Below, one piece after another: positions 25,757 to 35,883 of a stretch of DNA of 64,000 nt. A program made the translations under genes and the position numbers. The stretch is from Bacteroidales bacterium. GTDB lineage: Bacteria > Bacteroidota > Bacteroidia > Bacteroidales > Lentimicrobiaceae. The stretch covers positions 186,001 to 250,000 of the forward strand of contig JADJEQ010000008.1 of the NCBI GenBank assembly GCA_016709025.1. Direction: 5' to 3'. Numbering within the stretch: position 1 is the stretch's first letter; every line of letters begins with the position of its first letter. The notes under the pieces were generated by a model. That model worked only from the letters and a program-made list of their open reading frames with translations. It was not told where the DNA came from and ran no database searches.

Positions 25757-27139
25757 TCAGTAGTTCCATTCAACTTTAAGCATATGTTTCATCCAGGGCA
25801 GTCGAATATGTCCTATTCCCCATGGTAACTGGCCGAGCAGCACATCAAAGGTTTGTGATTCCACCTGCAGTATCCATTCTTTCCCGCTTTCCATAAAGAG
25901 TTTGCCCCGGCGTTTGAGAAAAGTTTCACGCAAGGCATCCGGGCTTGTATTCCTGAGCGCCGACCAATGAAGAATAACTGCGGTAAGCAAAGCCATGGAT
26001 TCGTCTGATTCATTGTTATTGAATTCATCATTAATGGTAACCGGCTCAAAAACAGGGAGTCCGCAAAGTATTTTGGGCAGAACCAGCAAATACTCCGGTG
26101 CCGTTGTTTGGCCGGTTGCAAGAAAGTGAAGCAATCTTAAGGCACTGTTGGTTGAGATGATCTCATCAGCTTTTGTAATACCAAGGGTTTCAAAAAAACT
26201 GGGCAAAAACGGATGAAGTAAAATCAATCCTGCATTGTCTATATATAGGCCTTCCTTTTCGTGAATATGGAGATGTTCTGAATTGGGTTTCCCGTTTTGC
26301 CTGCTTTCGGGTAAGATTGCCGGTGAATTCCTGCTGTGTTGAATTATTCCCGAAATTCCCACAATTGAATTCATCCTTGCCGGCAGAATACCAGTTAATT
26401 GGATAAGAAGACCCAATTCTGTCGGTTGTTCAGAAACCAAAGAATAATTGAACGCGCTTTCAAAAAGACATGATCTGAATTCATCTCTGATTTCAGGCAG
26501 GAGTGAGCTCTTGTCTGCACGTGAGAATATCATTCCGGTAATCTCTGAAACTTCAGGTGAAATCAGTCGCAGAAGCCCGGATTGAAAGGGATAGGTAAAT
26601 TGGCTAACCAGCCTTTTTACTGCGCCATGGTCAGAAAGAAGTTCCTTTAATTTCAACATCGGAAATTCAGAGCTTGTTCTCAGGTCTGTTGCATTCAGGA
26701 TGATCCCAAGTTCCTCTTCCAGAGTGGCCCCTTCCCGGATTCTGAAATTCCAGGGGAGGCAACCGGTTTTGAGAAAATAAATGAAGACTTCCATCATATT
26801 TTCCCTGTGACTCACCGGTTTAATAATTCCTTGAATGCTGCCTGGTGTAGTTTCAACTCTACCTGCTTCTCCTTTCCGAATGTCTTTCATTAACTCCTTA
26901 ACAACCGAATCTGCAAGTTCGATTGCCAGGCGATCAAAGTCAATGGTTCCCGCGTTTACTTCAATCCGGTCAATTTTCAGCACCAGATCGGGCGGAAAAG
27001 AATGATCAAACGCTTTTTCAAGAGCAGGTAACAATTTGTGGTAGAAAAGATCAGGCATCATGCGCTGGATTTCAAGTCCTGCAGTTTCTGTTCCTGTGAA
27101 CTCAACTTCAATAAACTGATTCCTGATCTGGTGATTCAT
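25757..27139 (-). CDS. Contractile injection system tape-measure protein
   Basis: A 460-aa protein matching the eCIS tape-measure family (Afp14-like position). The N-terminal IRNQFIEVEFTGTETAGLEI is followed by a long helical body, and the C-terminal GIGHIRLPWMKHMLKVEW is typical of the family. It would set particle length during tube polymerisation. Its ATG overlaps the stop codon of the upstream 1622-aa gene (ATGA, 27136-27139), so the two are translationally coupled. It is followed by the DUF4157 gene. Confidence 0.8.
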   Translation of the reverse strand: MNHQIRNQFIEVEFTGTETAGLEIQRMMPDLFYHKLLPALEKAFDHSFPPDLVLKIDRIEVNAGTIDFDRLAIELADSVVKELMKDIRKGEAGRVETTPGSIQGIIKPVSHRENMMEVFIYFLKTGCLPWNFRIREGATLEEELGIILNATDLRTSSEFPMLKLKELLSDHGAVKRLVSQFTYPFQSGLLRLISPEVSEITGMIFSRADKSSLLPEIRDEFRSCLFESAFNYSLVSEQPTELGLLIQLTGILPARMNSIVGISGIIQHSRNSPAILPESRQNGKPNSEHLHIHEKEGLYIDNAGLILLHPFLPSFFETLGITKADEIISTNSALRLLHFLATGQTTAPEYLLVLPKILCGLPVFEPVTINDEFNNNESDESMALLTAVILHWSALRNTSPDALRETFLKRRGKLFMESGKEWILQVESQTFDVLLGQLPWGIGHIRLPWMKHMLKVEWNY

Positions 27140-30100
27140 CGCTTCAGTTCCTTATCGGTGAAACCAAAGCAACCCTTTTTGGTGATAACCGTTAACCTTA
27201 CAACGCCTGATGACTTTGATACCAGTATCCTGACATTCTCACCTTCGTAGAATGGTTCGGCCGGGAATGTTCCGAAAATGTCCCAGACCCATGCCACCTG
27301 TTCATCCCCAGGCGTGGTGTTTTGAAGCTGAAACCCGATTCTGCCTAAAGGTTCAATGGTAAATTCCGGTTTCAGGTTGTTATCCCTGCAGAATTTCTCA
27401 AATGGTGTATCTCTGCATATGTTCCTTTGACTGCAATCGAAGGCAGGCACTATCATTTGCTTGTCATCAAGTCCAAGATTGGTAAAAACAGTTCCGTTAA
27501 AAGGTGGGCCTTCCTGTTGGAGATCATTGGTATACTTTGCAGTCAGATTGAATATAGGGGTGGACTTCCCGTAATTGTAACTGAAATCAATGCTGAATTT
27601 ATCACAGACAAAATGTTCAATCCTGAGGATGGAGAAGGGATCGGCATTTTGAGGGTTATAACTGACTGACATCCTGTTTTTGCCTGAATCGCCGAACTCT
27701 TTGCGCAACGCCTGGCCAATTGCATTGTTAAGTAATTTAACAACGCGTTCAATCGCACTATCGAAATCTTTGTTTAAATCTTCAGCCTTTATCTGTAAAA
27801 GCTGATCAGCCTTTGGCAATGGTAATAGTTTATCATTAAATCTGAAGGTTACTTCGCCAACCTGTTGATAAACTTCATACTGTTGGGTTTTTGTAGTCGG
27901 TTGTAGCCAGAGTCTGTATGCACATTCCATCGATTCACCTTCACAAGGCAAATCGCAGGGTTCATCGCAGCTGTGTTCAATTTCGATAGAAGTCTGGCAT
28001 TTAGTGGCATCAATTACCTGAATAAATGCAGATTCACCGCTTGGAAATACATCCGTGGTAAACTCATTTCCTTCGATCAAACTTCCCATAGCAATATACG
28101 GAGCAACACCGCCATCGATTCTGATGGAAGCCTGGTAGAATTCATTGCCTCTGATACAGGATATTTTAAGAACCGTAAGAGATAATGATTCAGGAATACT
28201 AACCGATTGCGATATGGTTTGTTGAAGTGCATCCCTGAGGGTTATCTGATGAATGCCAGCGGGAAGAGGTATCGGGCCATTTAATGGTTGAAAAGGCTGT
28301 GTGCCAACCTGCACAGAATAAGGAGCTGAACCACCCTGGGGATTGATCTCAACCAATGAAGTGCCATCAGAGCCGGTGCAACTTATATTTGTTTCGAAAG
28401 TCAGATCGATTGGTACAAGGCAGGAGTGATTGACAATTGTTGATACTGTGCAGCCACGGCTATCCTGTATAATTACTTCATGATCTGTTTCACCTGCAAG
28501 TGGATCAGAAATGAAAGTCCGACCGTCAACGATTCTTCCGGAGTTGGAAGTGTATGGTTGGGTACCACCACTTATTCTGATTTGAACAATGTATTCATTG
28601 TTTTCGCCGATGCAATTGAAGTTTGTCCTTCCAAGCTCTACCCGCCAGGGAATTTCAATTTCCTGCTGAAGAGTCTGTGTACCGGATGCATCCCGAACAA
28701 CCAGCGTGTGTTGACCGGCAGGCAGGTGAATCGGACTTACCAGTGCTTCAAAGTCACCGTTGTCAACCTGAATTTCGTATGGAGCTATTCCTCCGGAAAC
28801 GAAGATTTCAACAGCGGCAAAGTTATCGGCATTGGAACATCCGATATTGGACTGGAAGGATAAACCAGGACTGCATGAATGGCTGAAGATAACCGAGGCT
28901 GTGCAGCCGCGGCTATCCTGTATTATAACTTCATGATCAATTTCGCCTGCAAGTGGATCAGAAATGAAAGTTCGTCCGTCAATGATTCTTCCGATGTTGG
29001 AAGTGTAGGGTGGCGTACCTCCAATTATTCTGAAGTCAACAACGTATTCATTGTTTTCGCCGATGCAATCGAAATTTGGTCTACTTAAAATCAATGGCTC
29101 AGCGATCGTGATGGTCTGAGGGGCCGACTCTACTCCAGCGGAGTCCTGAATAACCAATGTGAATTCACCTGGTTGCAGGGTGATCGTTTCGCCGGTTTCT
29201 GTAAAATTGCCGTCGTTAATCTTTAGTCTGTAAGGTGGTGAACCGCCAACAGGTTTTATAATGACTATGGCATTGCCTTCCACATCGGTACAACCGATTT
29301 CCGGATTGAAAGTCGGAGGAATCACCGGCAATACAAATTGTACCGGGGCACAATCGGAGCAGCACAGATAGGGGAGATAGAAGTCTGCTATCACTTCACC
29401 GGGGAAGAAATCAGATGAAATGTCCGGATCAGATTTATCAGATCCTGACAGCAAATCGATTAAAATAAATCCTTCCTTTCTGACCAACTTTTCTACAGGT
29501 GAAAAGCCGGCAAGAACTACCCGAAGGGTGACTGGCAGAATTGAAGTCCTGATGATAAAATTGCCAAAAAAGTCGGTTGAAGCTCCCTGGTTGGTGCCTT
29601 TAACAAGAACGGTAGCTCCCGGTATCGGCTGCCGGTTCTGAACCACAACCTGCCCGCGGATGACAAAGTTCCCGGTAATGGGTTTTATGTTGCCCTCATC
29701 GGATTTGTCATCACCATGATAAACAAGGATAAAGGTGCCACCCATTGGCACCCCGGCCTTGTGTTGAAACCCCGGGTTTTTTCTCAGATAATGACCCAGG
29801 TATTGCAATTTATTAAATTCCTTAAGCCTTCGCTGGTATTCTTTAAGCAGGGCTTTGATGGAATCGCTGTAATGGCCGTATACCAATGCTTCCAGCCGGT
29901 CGTCAAGGTCTTCCCATTTGACAATGGGTTCTCTTTGTTCACCTTCCGTGAAGAATTGTTCATGCTTAAGTTCGATGGCTTCGGCTACCCGGGTGATGTC
30001 TTTCTCACGGTTGTTTAATGCATCAAGGTTCAATTCGGTCAAATCTGCCGGAAGAACATCGGGGAATCGGGCAATGTAATATCCTATGTAGATCAGGATC

Positions 30101-32004
30101 AATTCCTTCTGACTTTCGTTTGAGTTATTGATAAATTGAAACAGATTGACTGTCAGGTTGTCCGGATCAAAATAGGGGGCAGTGAGCTGAGTATTAAAAA
30201 TAATTTTTTCAAGAAATGCACCAAGGGTATTGGGCTTAACCCGAAAATCCGGATCCCAGGCGACGAACCATGGAATGATTGATGGAATGGGTGCATCAAT
30301 CAATCCTTTGGCTTCAGCATAGAATAGATCGTAGAAGAATTTCAGGTTACCGCCAAGGAAGCCTATCAGTTCAGCAACCCGGCTGTCGTACTGGGCCTCA
30401 AGATCATTGAAATGGCAGGAGCCTGCATGGCTGGTATTCAGGTTTTGTTCATCGAAAATACCGGTGCGAAGTGCTATGACATCAATAGGTAGCCGGAACC
30501 TGTTTTTTTGTGCCAATATGCTGCTGATGGCCGCCTGGTAATTTTGCCCGAGGTGGCCTTCGATCCTGAGGAAGTTGTACGGTTCAAGGCCGAAGCGCAA
30601 TGGATTCAGCACGAAGTTTGGTGCAGTTGGAAGGTACTCATCAGAACGGTAGCTGAGGTTCTGATTTGCCCTGCCCCGTTGTGTTCGTTCGTAATTCCAC
30701 AACCTGAAAAGATGTTTCGGGCCGCTCTGTAAATAATAATAGGGTATGGCCTTTTCAGATAAACGAACATCGGCCAGTTTATCGGGTGTAATCCTGATTT
30801 GTTGTGCCAACCTGTTTTCCTGGCCCGACTGAGGCAGGGGAGGGGTATGGGTAAATTTTTCAGTCATTTCAACAAGACGCGCAAAAAGCTGTCTTAACTC
30901 CCTGATTTGATCTTCGCAATTGCTGATTGCCGGAGATGGGATGAAATGATTCCTGAAAAGCGCCGGATTGTTCACCGAAGATGGATTGATGACACCCAGC
31001 ATCAGATGGCGGGGAAATAAATCTTCGGGCGGTGCACAGGCACACATCATTCTGATGCCTTTCCAGCGGAATTCATCGTAGGCATTCAGCAAATCTTCGA
31101 AAAATCCGTGGTAGTACTGGATAAACTTCAGATGTTCGGCAGGGATGTTCGTGTTGTCGAGAAACCCGAATTTAGATGCAAACCCTGCGAAAGGATCTGA
31201 TGGAAATTCTGAACTTAACAATGGGTTGAAAGCCAGATAAGCGGCTGAAAGTGCTTTGCCGGTGAGGTCTGAAGTTTTATCAAGACTGAAAGCCCGGTGA
31301 AAACCCTTTAAAACATCCACGGAAGTTGCAGGACTGCTGGCCTCTACATCCCAGCGGGGCATCCTGATATCAGGAAGATTTAACCTGCCGGTGAAAGATT
31401 GCTCCAGGCCGGAAAGCGAAAAATTGTCCGGCAGGTTGCCGGATGCAGCAATTATCTTCTCCAGATCGGCGATCCTGATCAGCAGGTGGCGAAGTGTCGC
31501 TGTGACTTCTTCGCCTTTATCGTTGCAATCGTTTGGACTGCAGTTGCGCAGGCCTTCCATCTTAAGCTCAAGGAAGAGAATCAGGGCTTTGTCATTCAGG
31601 AATCCGGCCGGACCATTCAGTGGAAAGGTGTTCGGTTCACCCGCAGCAAAAAGTTCCCAAAGCGGATATTGTTTCATCAGTCCACCGTCATCAAACTTGA
31701 AATTCGGATAATCAACCTCATTCGGTAGCGTGTATTCGCGATAGGAGACCAGGGTAATATGTTCGGGCTGGTTTAGCAGATAACCCGCAGATCCTACTCC
31801 CACGCCCCTTGAAACATGAATGCTGATATTGCCATTGTTGGTTTCTGTCTTAAACTCAAGTCCACATACAATGCCAATGCCAATCAGATTGGCACGGGTT
31901 AAACGGTCCTGTTCATCGAGGTATTCAAACACCTGGTTAAGGTGGCTGTTTGTAAGCACCTGGTTGGCCTCAAAATGTGGGTATTTATCCTGGGTTGGTT
32001 TCAT
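27136..32004 (-). CDS. 1622-aa eCIS-locus protein with carboxypeptidase-regulatory-like and SprB-like modules
   Basis: The N-terminal ~770 residues are an unassigned helical region (starts KYPHFEANQVLTNSHLNQVF). A carboxypeptidase-D regulatory-like Ig fold follows at about 780-850 (VIRGQVVVQNRQPIPGATVL). Then come six modules in three pairs at about 900-1345, each with a Cys and a GG-x-x-PY motif, as in SprB-like adhesin repeats. The C-terminal ~270 residues end in a PKD-like part (WVWDIFGTFPAEPFYEGENV). It sits between the second baseplate protein and the tape-measure protein, where Afp/PVC loci carry fibre genes (Afp13). A target-binding fibre or surface part is plausible, but this is inference. 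No signal peptide is seen. Confidence 0.7.
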   Translation of the reverse strand: MKPTQDKYPHFEANQVLTNSHLNQVFEYLDEQDRLTRANLIGIGIVCGLEFKTETNNGNISIHVSRGVGVGSAGYLLNQPEHITLVSYREYTLPNEVDYPNFKFDDGGLMKQYPLWELFAAGEPNTFPLNGPAGFLNDKALILFLELKMEGLRNCSPNDCNDKGEEVTATLRHLLIRIADLEKIIAASGNLPDNFSLSGLEQSFTGRLNLPDIRMPRWDVEASSPATSVDVLKGFHRAFSLDKTSDLTGKALSAAYLAFNPLLSSEFPSDPFAGFASKFGFLDNTNIPAEHLKFIQYYHGFFEDLLNAYDEFRWKGIRMMCACAPPEDLFPRHLMLGVINPSSVNNPALFRNHFIPSPAISNCEDQIRELRQLFARLVEMTEKFTHTPPLPQSGQENRLAQQIRITPDKLADVRLSEKAIPYYYLQSGPKHLFRLWNYERTQRGRANQNLSYRSDEYLPTAPNFVLNPLRFGLEPYNFLRIEGHLGQNYQAAISSILAQKNRFRLPIDVIALRTGIFDEQNLNTSHAGSCHFNDLEAQYDSRVAELIGFLGGNLKFFYDLFYAEAKGLIDAPIPSIIPWFVAWDPDFRVKPNTLGAFLEKIIFNTQLTAPYFDPDNLTVNLFQFINNSNESQKELILIYIGYYIARFPDVLPADLTELNLDALNNREKDITRVAEAIELKHEQFFTEGEQREPIVKWEDLDDRLEALVYGHYSDSIKALLKEYQRRLKEFNKLQYLGHYLRKNPGFQHKAGVPMGGTFILVYHGDDKSDEGNIKPITGNFVIRGQVVVQNRQPIPGATVLVKGTNQGASTDFFGNFIIRTSILPVTLRVVLAGFSPVEKLVRKEGFILIDLLSGSDKSDPDISSDFFPGEVIADFYLPYLCCSDCAPVQFVLPVIPPTFNPEIGCTDVEGNAIVIIKPVGGSPPYRLKINDGNFTETGETITLQPGEFTLVIQDSAGVESAPQTITIAEPLILSRPNFDCIGENNEYVVDFRIIGGTPPYTSNIGRIIDGRTFISDPLAGEIDHEVIIQDSRGCTASVIFSHSCSPGLSFQSNIGCSNADNFAAVEIFVSGGIAPYEIQVDNGDFEALVSPIHLPAGQHTLVVRDASGTQTLQQEIEIPWRVELGRTNFNCIGENNEYIVQIRISGGTQPYTSNSGRIVDGRTFISDPLAGETDHEVIIQDSRGCTVSTIVNHSCLVPIDLTFETNISCTGSDGTSLVEINPQGGSAPYSVQVGTQPFQPLNGPIPLPAGIHQITLRDALQQTISQSVSIPESLSLTVLKISCIRGNEFYQASIRIDGGVAPYIAMGSLIEGNEFTTDVFPSGESAFIQVIDATKCQTSIEIEHSCDEPCDLPCEGESMECAYRLWLQPTTKTQQYEVYQQVGEVTFRFNDKLLPLPKADQLLQIKAEDLNKDFDSAIERVVKLLNNAIGQALRKEFGDSGKNRMSVSYNPQNADPFSILRIEHFVCDKFSIDFSYNYGKSTPIFNLTAKYTNDLQQEGPPFNGTVFTNLGLDDKQMIVPAFDCSQRNICRDTPFEKFCRDNNLKPEFTIEPLGRIGFQLQNTTPGDEQVAWVWDIFGTFPAEPFYEGENVRILVSKSSGVVRLTVITKKGCFGFTDKELKR
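28421..29079 (-). repeat. Two near-identical ~208-bp copies inside the 1622-aa gene
   Basis: Segments 28421-28628 and 28871-29079 encode almost the same module, from FxCIGENNEY through DGRTFISDPLAGE to VIIQDSRGCT. The shared stretch is much closer in sequence than the other four modules of the array. Copies are 450 bp apart, one full module pair, which suggests recent duplication or gene conversion. Confidence 0.8.
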
Positions 32005-32040
32005 AACGAGTACTGTTTAAATATTTTTTATCCGGACACC

Positions 32041-35000
32041 TCAAGCCTGTGGAGGATTCTCAGGTTTATTTTTCTTCTTTGCTTTTGCTTTGGCAGGTGT
32101 TTTTTTGATTTTCACCGCTTTCTCTGACGCTGCAGTTTCTTCTACAGGTTCCGGAACAATCAGTGTCCGCTTCATGGTGTAATTACCCAGCGTTGTGCTG
32201 CCAAGTCTTACCGGATTCTGGTCACTGCCATCGTCGCAGTCGTGCAGGGTGGCTCCCGGATAGATGTTTCTGAACTTACTCAGAAGATTTACGACCACAT
32301 GAAGCGTATAAGACACATTCCTGTAGGCATTGTAACGCTCGTCAAGAAATTCTTTGAGATTTTCGGCAGTCTCTGGCATGAATGAACTTCCCGGGCATAA
32401 ATCAACAATGGGCCCGTTGAATTCAGGCAGATCGGCCATTGGGATTCCCTGTGCAAACTGGATTTCCATCCAGGTATAAAAAGCCTGGCCGTGTTTTGAA
32501 AGGATTTCGCCTGCACAACTGCATAAATTTGTTTGATGTGTTGGCGAACCCTGAATAAGGTTGGCTTTCAGGATTGCTTCAACACGCTCCTTCAGAAGCT
32601 CTTTGGTCCAGTCAATGGCTGAATTTTCCTTTAACCATGCACACCAGGCTTCTTCAAATCGTTCAAACTGCCAACCGTTCAGCGCTATATCCAGAAAATG
32701 GCCAACCATCATAATCCTGATCTCATCAAACAAGGCAGAATCATTTATTGAACTACATTCCGAACCAGGGCTTAGAATGCTGAATTCATTATCCAGCGCG
32801 GTTTTAATAGCATCAGGATGAATGTAGGTAAGCGTTTTATCTTCATACCAGTTTCTGAATGAGTCGGAGAAAAGCACATAAAGAGCGGTTGCACATGCGC
32901 ATGCTTCACTTTCAGATGGCCGGTCTCCATTCTCTGTTAAACCTTTCTTCATCAATAGGTTGGTGACAGTGCTGATTACCGGATCGCAGAGGTTTTCAAT
33001 AAACCCGTCGTTGCCTACCCAACAGATTTTCCCCAACAGATGCGAAGGTATTTCCTGCCGGATGGTTTTATCAGCAAACCGTCGCATATCCAGGTTTGTG
33101 CTGAAAGGGCCTGTCCAGCCGGGCATCACCAGAGTGAGCCTGAAAGAATAGGGATCTTCATCACCGCAAGTGGTGCATGTGCCTGTACTGCATGCGGGGT
33201 AAAGTGCATCGCCGGTGAATTTCGGTCTGAGCAGCAAATGCTCGGCCACAATAGCCCGTTCATTGCTGCTCCAGGCAGTGAGTTCTTCAATCATCTCATT
33301 GGCGGCTGACCTTGTATCAAAAAGATCGGGTACGGTTCCCAACGGATTATCATCCTTATCGTTCAGTAAAACTGAAAATCCACTTCCCGAAGCGGAAATT
33401 TTATAGGCATCCGGCCTGACCATCTGCCGGAGAATAACCTTCCGGGCTTCAGACGCTGATGCTTTTTCATCGGATGCATTCACGGTGAGTGATCCGGTCA
33501 GCAATTTATTGTCGAATGAATCAGCCAGCTCAAAATCAACATTATACTCCGTAACACCCGAGGCAGTTGACACGAAGCTAAAGCTAAGATCAGGAAAACC
33601 TAGTATGAGGCTGATTCGTTTTTTGAGCCCCGAAACATTCTCACTTTCACAATGATTCCTGGTATAATCAAAAGCTTTCCCCCGGTCGTGGCTTATTGTT
33701 GGATAGGCTTTCAGGAATGCTGTTTTATCCTCAATCAGATTCTTAGCGGCTACCGATTTGCCCTCCAGGTTGGTAAGCAAGAGTGCATATTCGCTGAATT
33801 GCTCGCCGAATCGCGCCATCAGGTGATTGAGGAAACGGTTTCTCCGCTCCTGAAATTCATTGAGCGTTTCGGTCATTCCCTCCAGTCTGGCTTTTGTTAA
33901 TCCATTGGTGATTTCATCGTATCCAACAATCAGCGCCTCACTGAATTCTTTAACAAAATAGGTTCTGTCGGTTGCCGGATCAAGTGAAAACAAGTCGCGT
34001 GTATGGGCTATCTGTGCAAAAGCATTACCCAGTAATTGCTCATAAACCAAGAGGTAAGCCTTTAGTTGTTTAGCCCACGCTCGCCGGTCATCCCCGACAT
34101 GCGAAGGTAGTCCTTCAGTACCTGTGCCATAAATCAATGGCAAGCTGTATTGAACCGGGAAATATTCTTCGGTGTTTAGATGGACGCCCAAAGGAGCATA
34201 CAAGTCATTCGGCGCATTTTTAAATTTTGGCCGTTCTGCTTCTCCTCTTAATTGGGTTAAAGTGTCGAGTGCCTCATCCATTCGGGGAGTAAAAGGCAGG
34301 CTGTTTTTGAAGTAGAGAAACCTGCTCAGATTGTGATACAACCTCGGCTGATGACCGGCTGTGATAAATAAAAGCCATTGCGCACTGGTTCTGTTGGGGT
34401 CAAAGACAGGATTTCCGCCAACCCAGGTTGGATCAGAAACTCCTTTTACCAGATTGCCTTCGGTGTCGTATTTCGACAGAACAAGATTATTTATTGCAAC
34501 AACACCCTCTATTTCCATCAGCAGATTGATGATGTCGGAAGTTCTCAGCATTGATTTCAGGGTCGAGGCCTCAAGATCGGTCGCTTTCAGAAATCCGTTA
34601 TCCAGCTCAGGGCCATTGAAAATATCTTCAACTGCCTGATTTTCATTCATGAGTTCCTGCAATGAGTAAAATGGAACCGGTGGGTTAAAGTAACGTTCGA
34701 TCTCAAACCAAACCTGCGCCTGGATGCGTTCAATATCTGCATCCGGAGCCACTTCAATATCGGCGCAAACGGCAACTTCCTCAATGTCAACAACTTTTAC
34801 ACGGCAGTAGTCTTCGTCGAGGTTGCGGTGGCTATGAAGCAAGTCTTTAGCCATTTCAACTGCCGATGTGGCTTTTATTAATTTGTTGCGATATTGATGG
34901 AGTATGCCTGAGCTGCTCTTGTCAGACAGTATCGCGGCTATCCCGGAAACTGTGCTGTTGTTTTTTGCAAAAGTGTCGCCGATAAAACGGATGGTCGCAT

Positions 35001-35883
35001 TTTCAATGATGATCTTGTGACTGCCGGGCAGTAGTTCAATTTCAAAATCAACATAAAAGAGATTCCGCCAGTGCTTACGCAGATAGCTGTTTTTCCCGTT
35101 ATCATCCAGAAGGGGATCTGTAATAACATTGTATGATTTGGTGGCACCAAACTGTAAGAGGCTCAAATTGAACGAAGCACCGTTTACTCCGTTGAATGCA
35201 TCGTTGTTGTTCAGGAAAAGTTGAAAATTTGCTTTATTTTCAAGTTCCCAGTCGGGGAAACGGATTTCCATCACCGTGGCATGTGGCTTTCCGTCGCTGT
35301 CGAAATGCTGGTAAGTGAACTCAATCTTGCGGTCGTTCAAATCACCTGCTTCAGGATCGTTTTCAAGCTCAAGCAGGACTTCATATAAACCACGAGGGGA
35401 AACAGTCATCGGTTGAACCTGTTGATTTGCAGGTAGTTCGTAAGATAAAACCAGTTTATCATCTTCGCACCAGGCAAAATAATGCAGGTCACAGGCACAT
35501 TCCTTACAAATGAGCCAGGCATTTCTAACACCTTCAGCATCAATCAGCAATCTTCTGAAATCATCGGATGTCCAGGGATTTACAGTCAGAATTTCGCGGG
35601 CGGTAAAGAAAGCCTGATCGGGATAGGGATTTTTCTTGTCGGATGGTGGTGTTGCAGGGGTAAGAATGTCTTTGATGTTCCTGCCGGTGCGGTAGGCCAG
35701 ATCGGTAATAGCATAGCAGAGCGCCTCCAGAATGGTGATGCCGGGATCGTGGGTGTTGTAGTCGGTCCATTGCACGCTCCCCATTTGTTCAATATACTCT
35801 ATGCCTTGCCGGCGAAGCTCGTAGTAGTTCTCCGCCGGTTTAAGGACAGGCTTTTTCTTGATGGAAACAGGTTTCTGGCTCAT
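32041..35883 (-). CDS. eCIS baseplate protein, gp6/Afp12-like
   Basis: About 1280 aa. The N-terminal VQWTDYNTHDPGITILEALC is the hallmark of baseplate wedge proteins of this class (HDPGIT-type motif). Near the C terminus, GTCTTCGDEDPYSFRLTLVM followed by PSHLLGKICWVG matches the conserved eCIS baseplate pattern (C-x-x-C, DPYSF). The ending is Lys/Pro/Ala-rich. The start is set at 35883, where ATG overlaps the upstream TGA (ATGA); a longer reading from 35898 is possible. It is likely the large baseplate wedge partner of the J-like protein encoded just upstream. Confidence 0.85.
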   Translation of the reverse strand: MSQKPVSIKKKPVLKPAENYYELRRQGIEYIEQMGSVQWTDYNTHDPGITILEALCYAITDLAYRTGRNIKDILTPATPPSDKKNPYPDQAFFTAREILTVNPWTSDDFRRLLIDAEGVRNAWLICKECACDLHYFAWCEDDKLVLSYELPANQQVQPMTVSPRGLYEVLLELENDPEAGDLNDRKIEFTYQHFDSDGKPHATVMEIRFPDWELENKANFQLFLNNNDAFNGVNGASFNLSLLQFGATKSYNVITDPLLDDNGKNSYLRKHWRNLFYVDFEIELLPGSHKIIIENATIRFIGDTFAKNNSTVSGIAAILSDKSSSGILHQYRNKLIKATSAVEMAKDLLHSHRNLDEDYCRVKVVDIEEVAVCADIEVAPDADIERIQAQVWFEIERYFNPPVPFYSLQELMNENQAVEDIFNGPELDNGFLKATDLEASTLKSMLRTSDIINLLMEIEGVVAINNLVLSKYDTEGNLVKGVSDPTWVGGNPVFDPNRTSAQWLLFITAGHQPRLYHNLSRFLYFKNSLPFTPRMDEALDTLTQLRGEAERPKFKNAPNDLYAPLGVHLNTEEYFPVQYSLPLIYGTGTEGLPSHVGDDRRAWAKQLKAYLLVYEQLLGNAFAQIAHTRDLFSLDPATDRTYFVKEFSEALIVGYDEITNGLTKARLEGMTETLNEFQERRNRFLNHLMARFGEQFSEYALLLTNLEGKSVAAKNLIEDKTAFLKAYPTISHDRGKAFDYTRNHCESENVSGLKKRISLILGFPDLSFSFVSTASGVTEYNVDFELADSFDNKLLTGSLTVNASDEKASASEARKVILRQMVRPDAYKISASGSGFSVLLNDKDDNPLGTVPDLFDTRSAANEMIEELTAWSSNERAIVAEHLLLRPKFTGDALYPACSTGTCTTCGDEDPYSFRLTLVMPGWTGPFSTNLDMRRFADKTIRQEIPSHLLGKICWVGNDGFIENLCDPVISTVTNLLMKKGLTENGDRPSESEACACATALYVLFSDSFRNWYEDKTLTYIHPDAIKTALDNEFSILSPGSECSSINDSALFDEIRIMMVGHFLDIALNGWQFERFEEAWCAWLKENSAIDWTKELLKERVEAILKANLIQGSPTHQTNLCSCAGEILSKHGQAFYTWMEIQFAQGIPMADLPEFNGPIVDLCPGSSFMPETAENLKEFLDERYNAYRNVSYTLHVVVNLLSKFRNIYPGATLHDCDDGSDQNPVRLGSTTLGNYTMKRTLIVPEPVEETAASEKAVKIKKTPAKAKAKKKNKPENPPQA

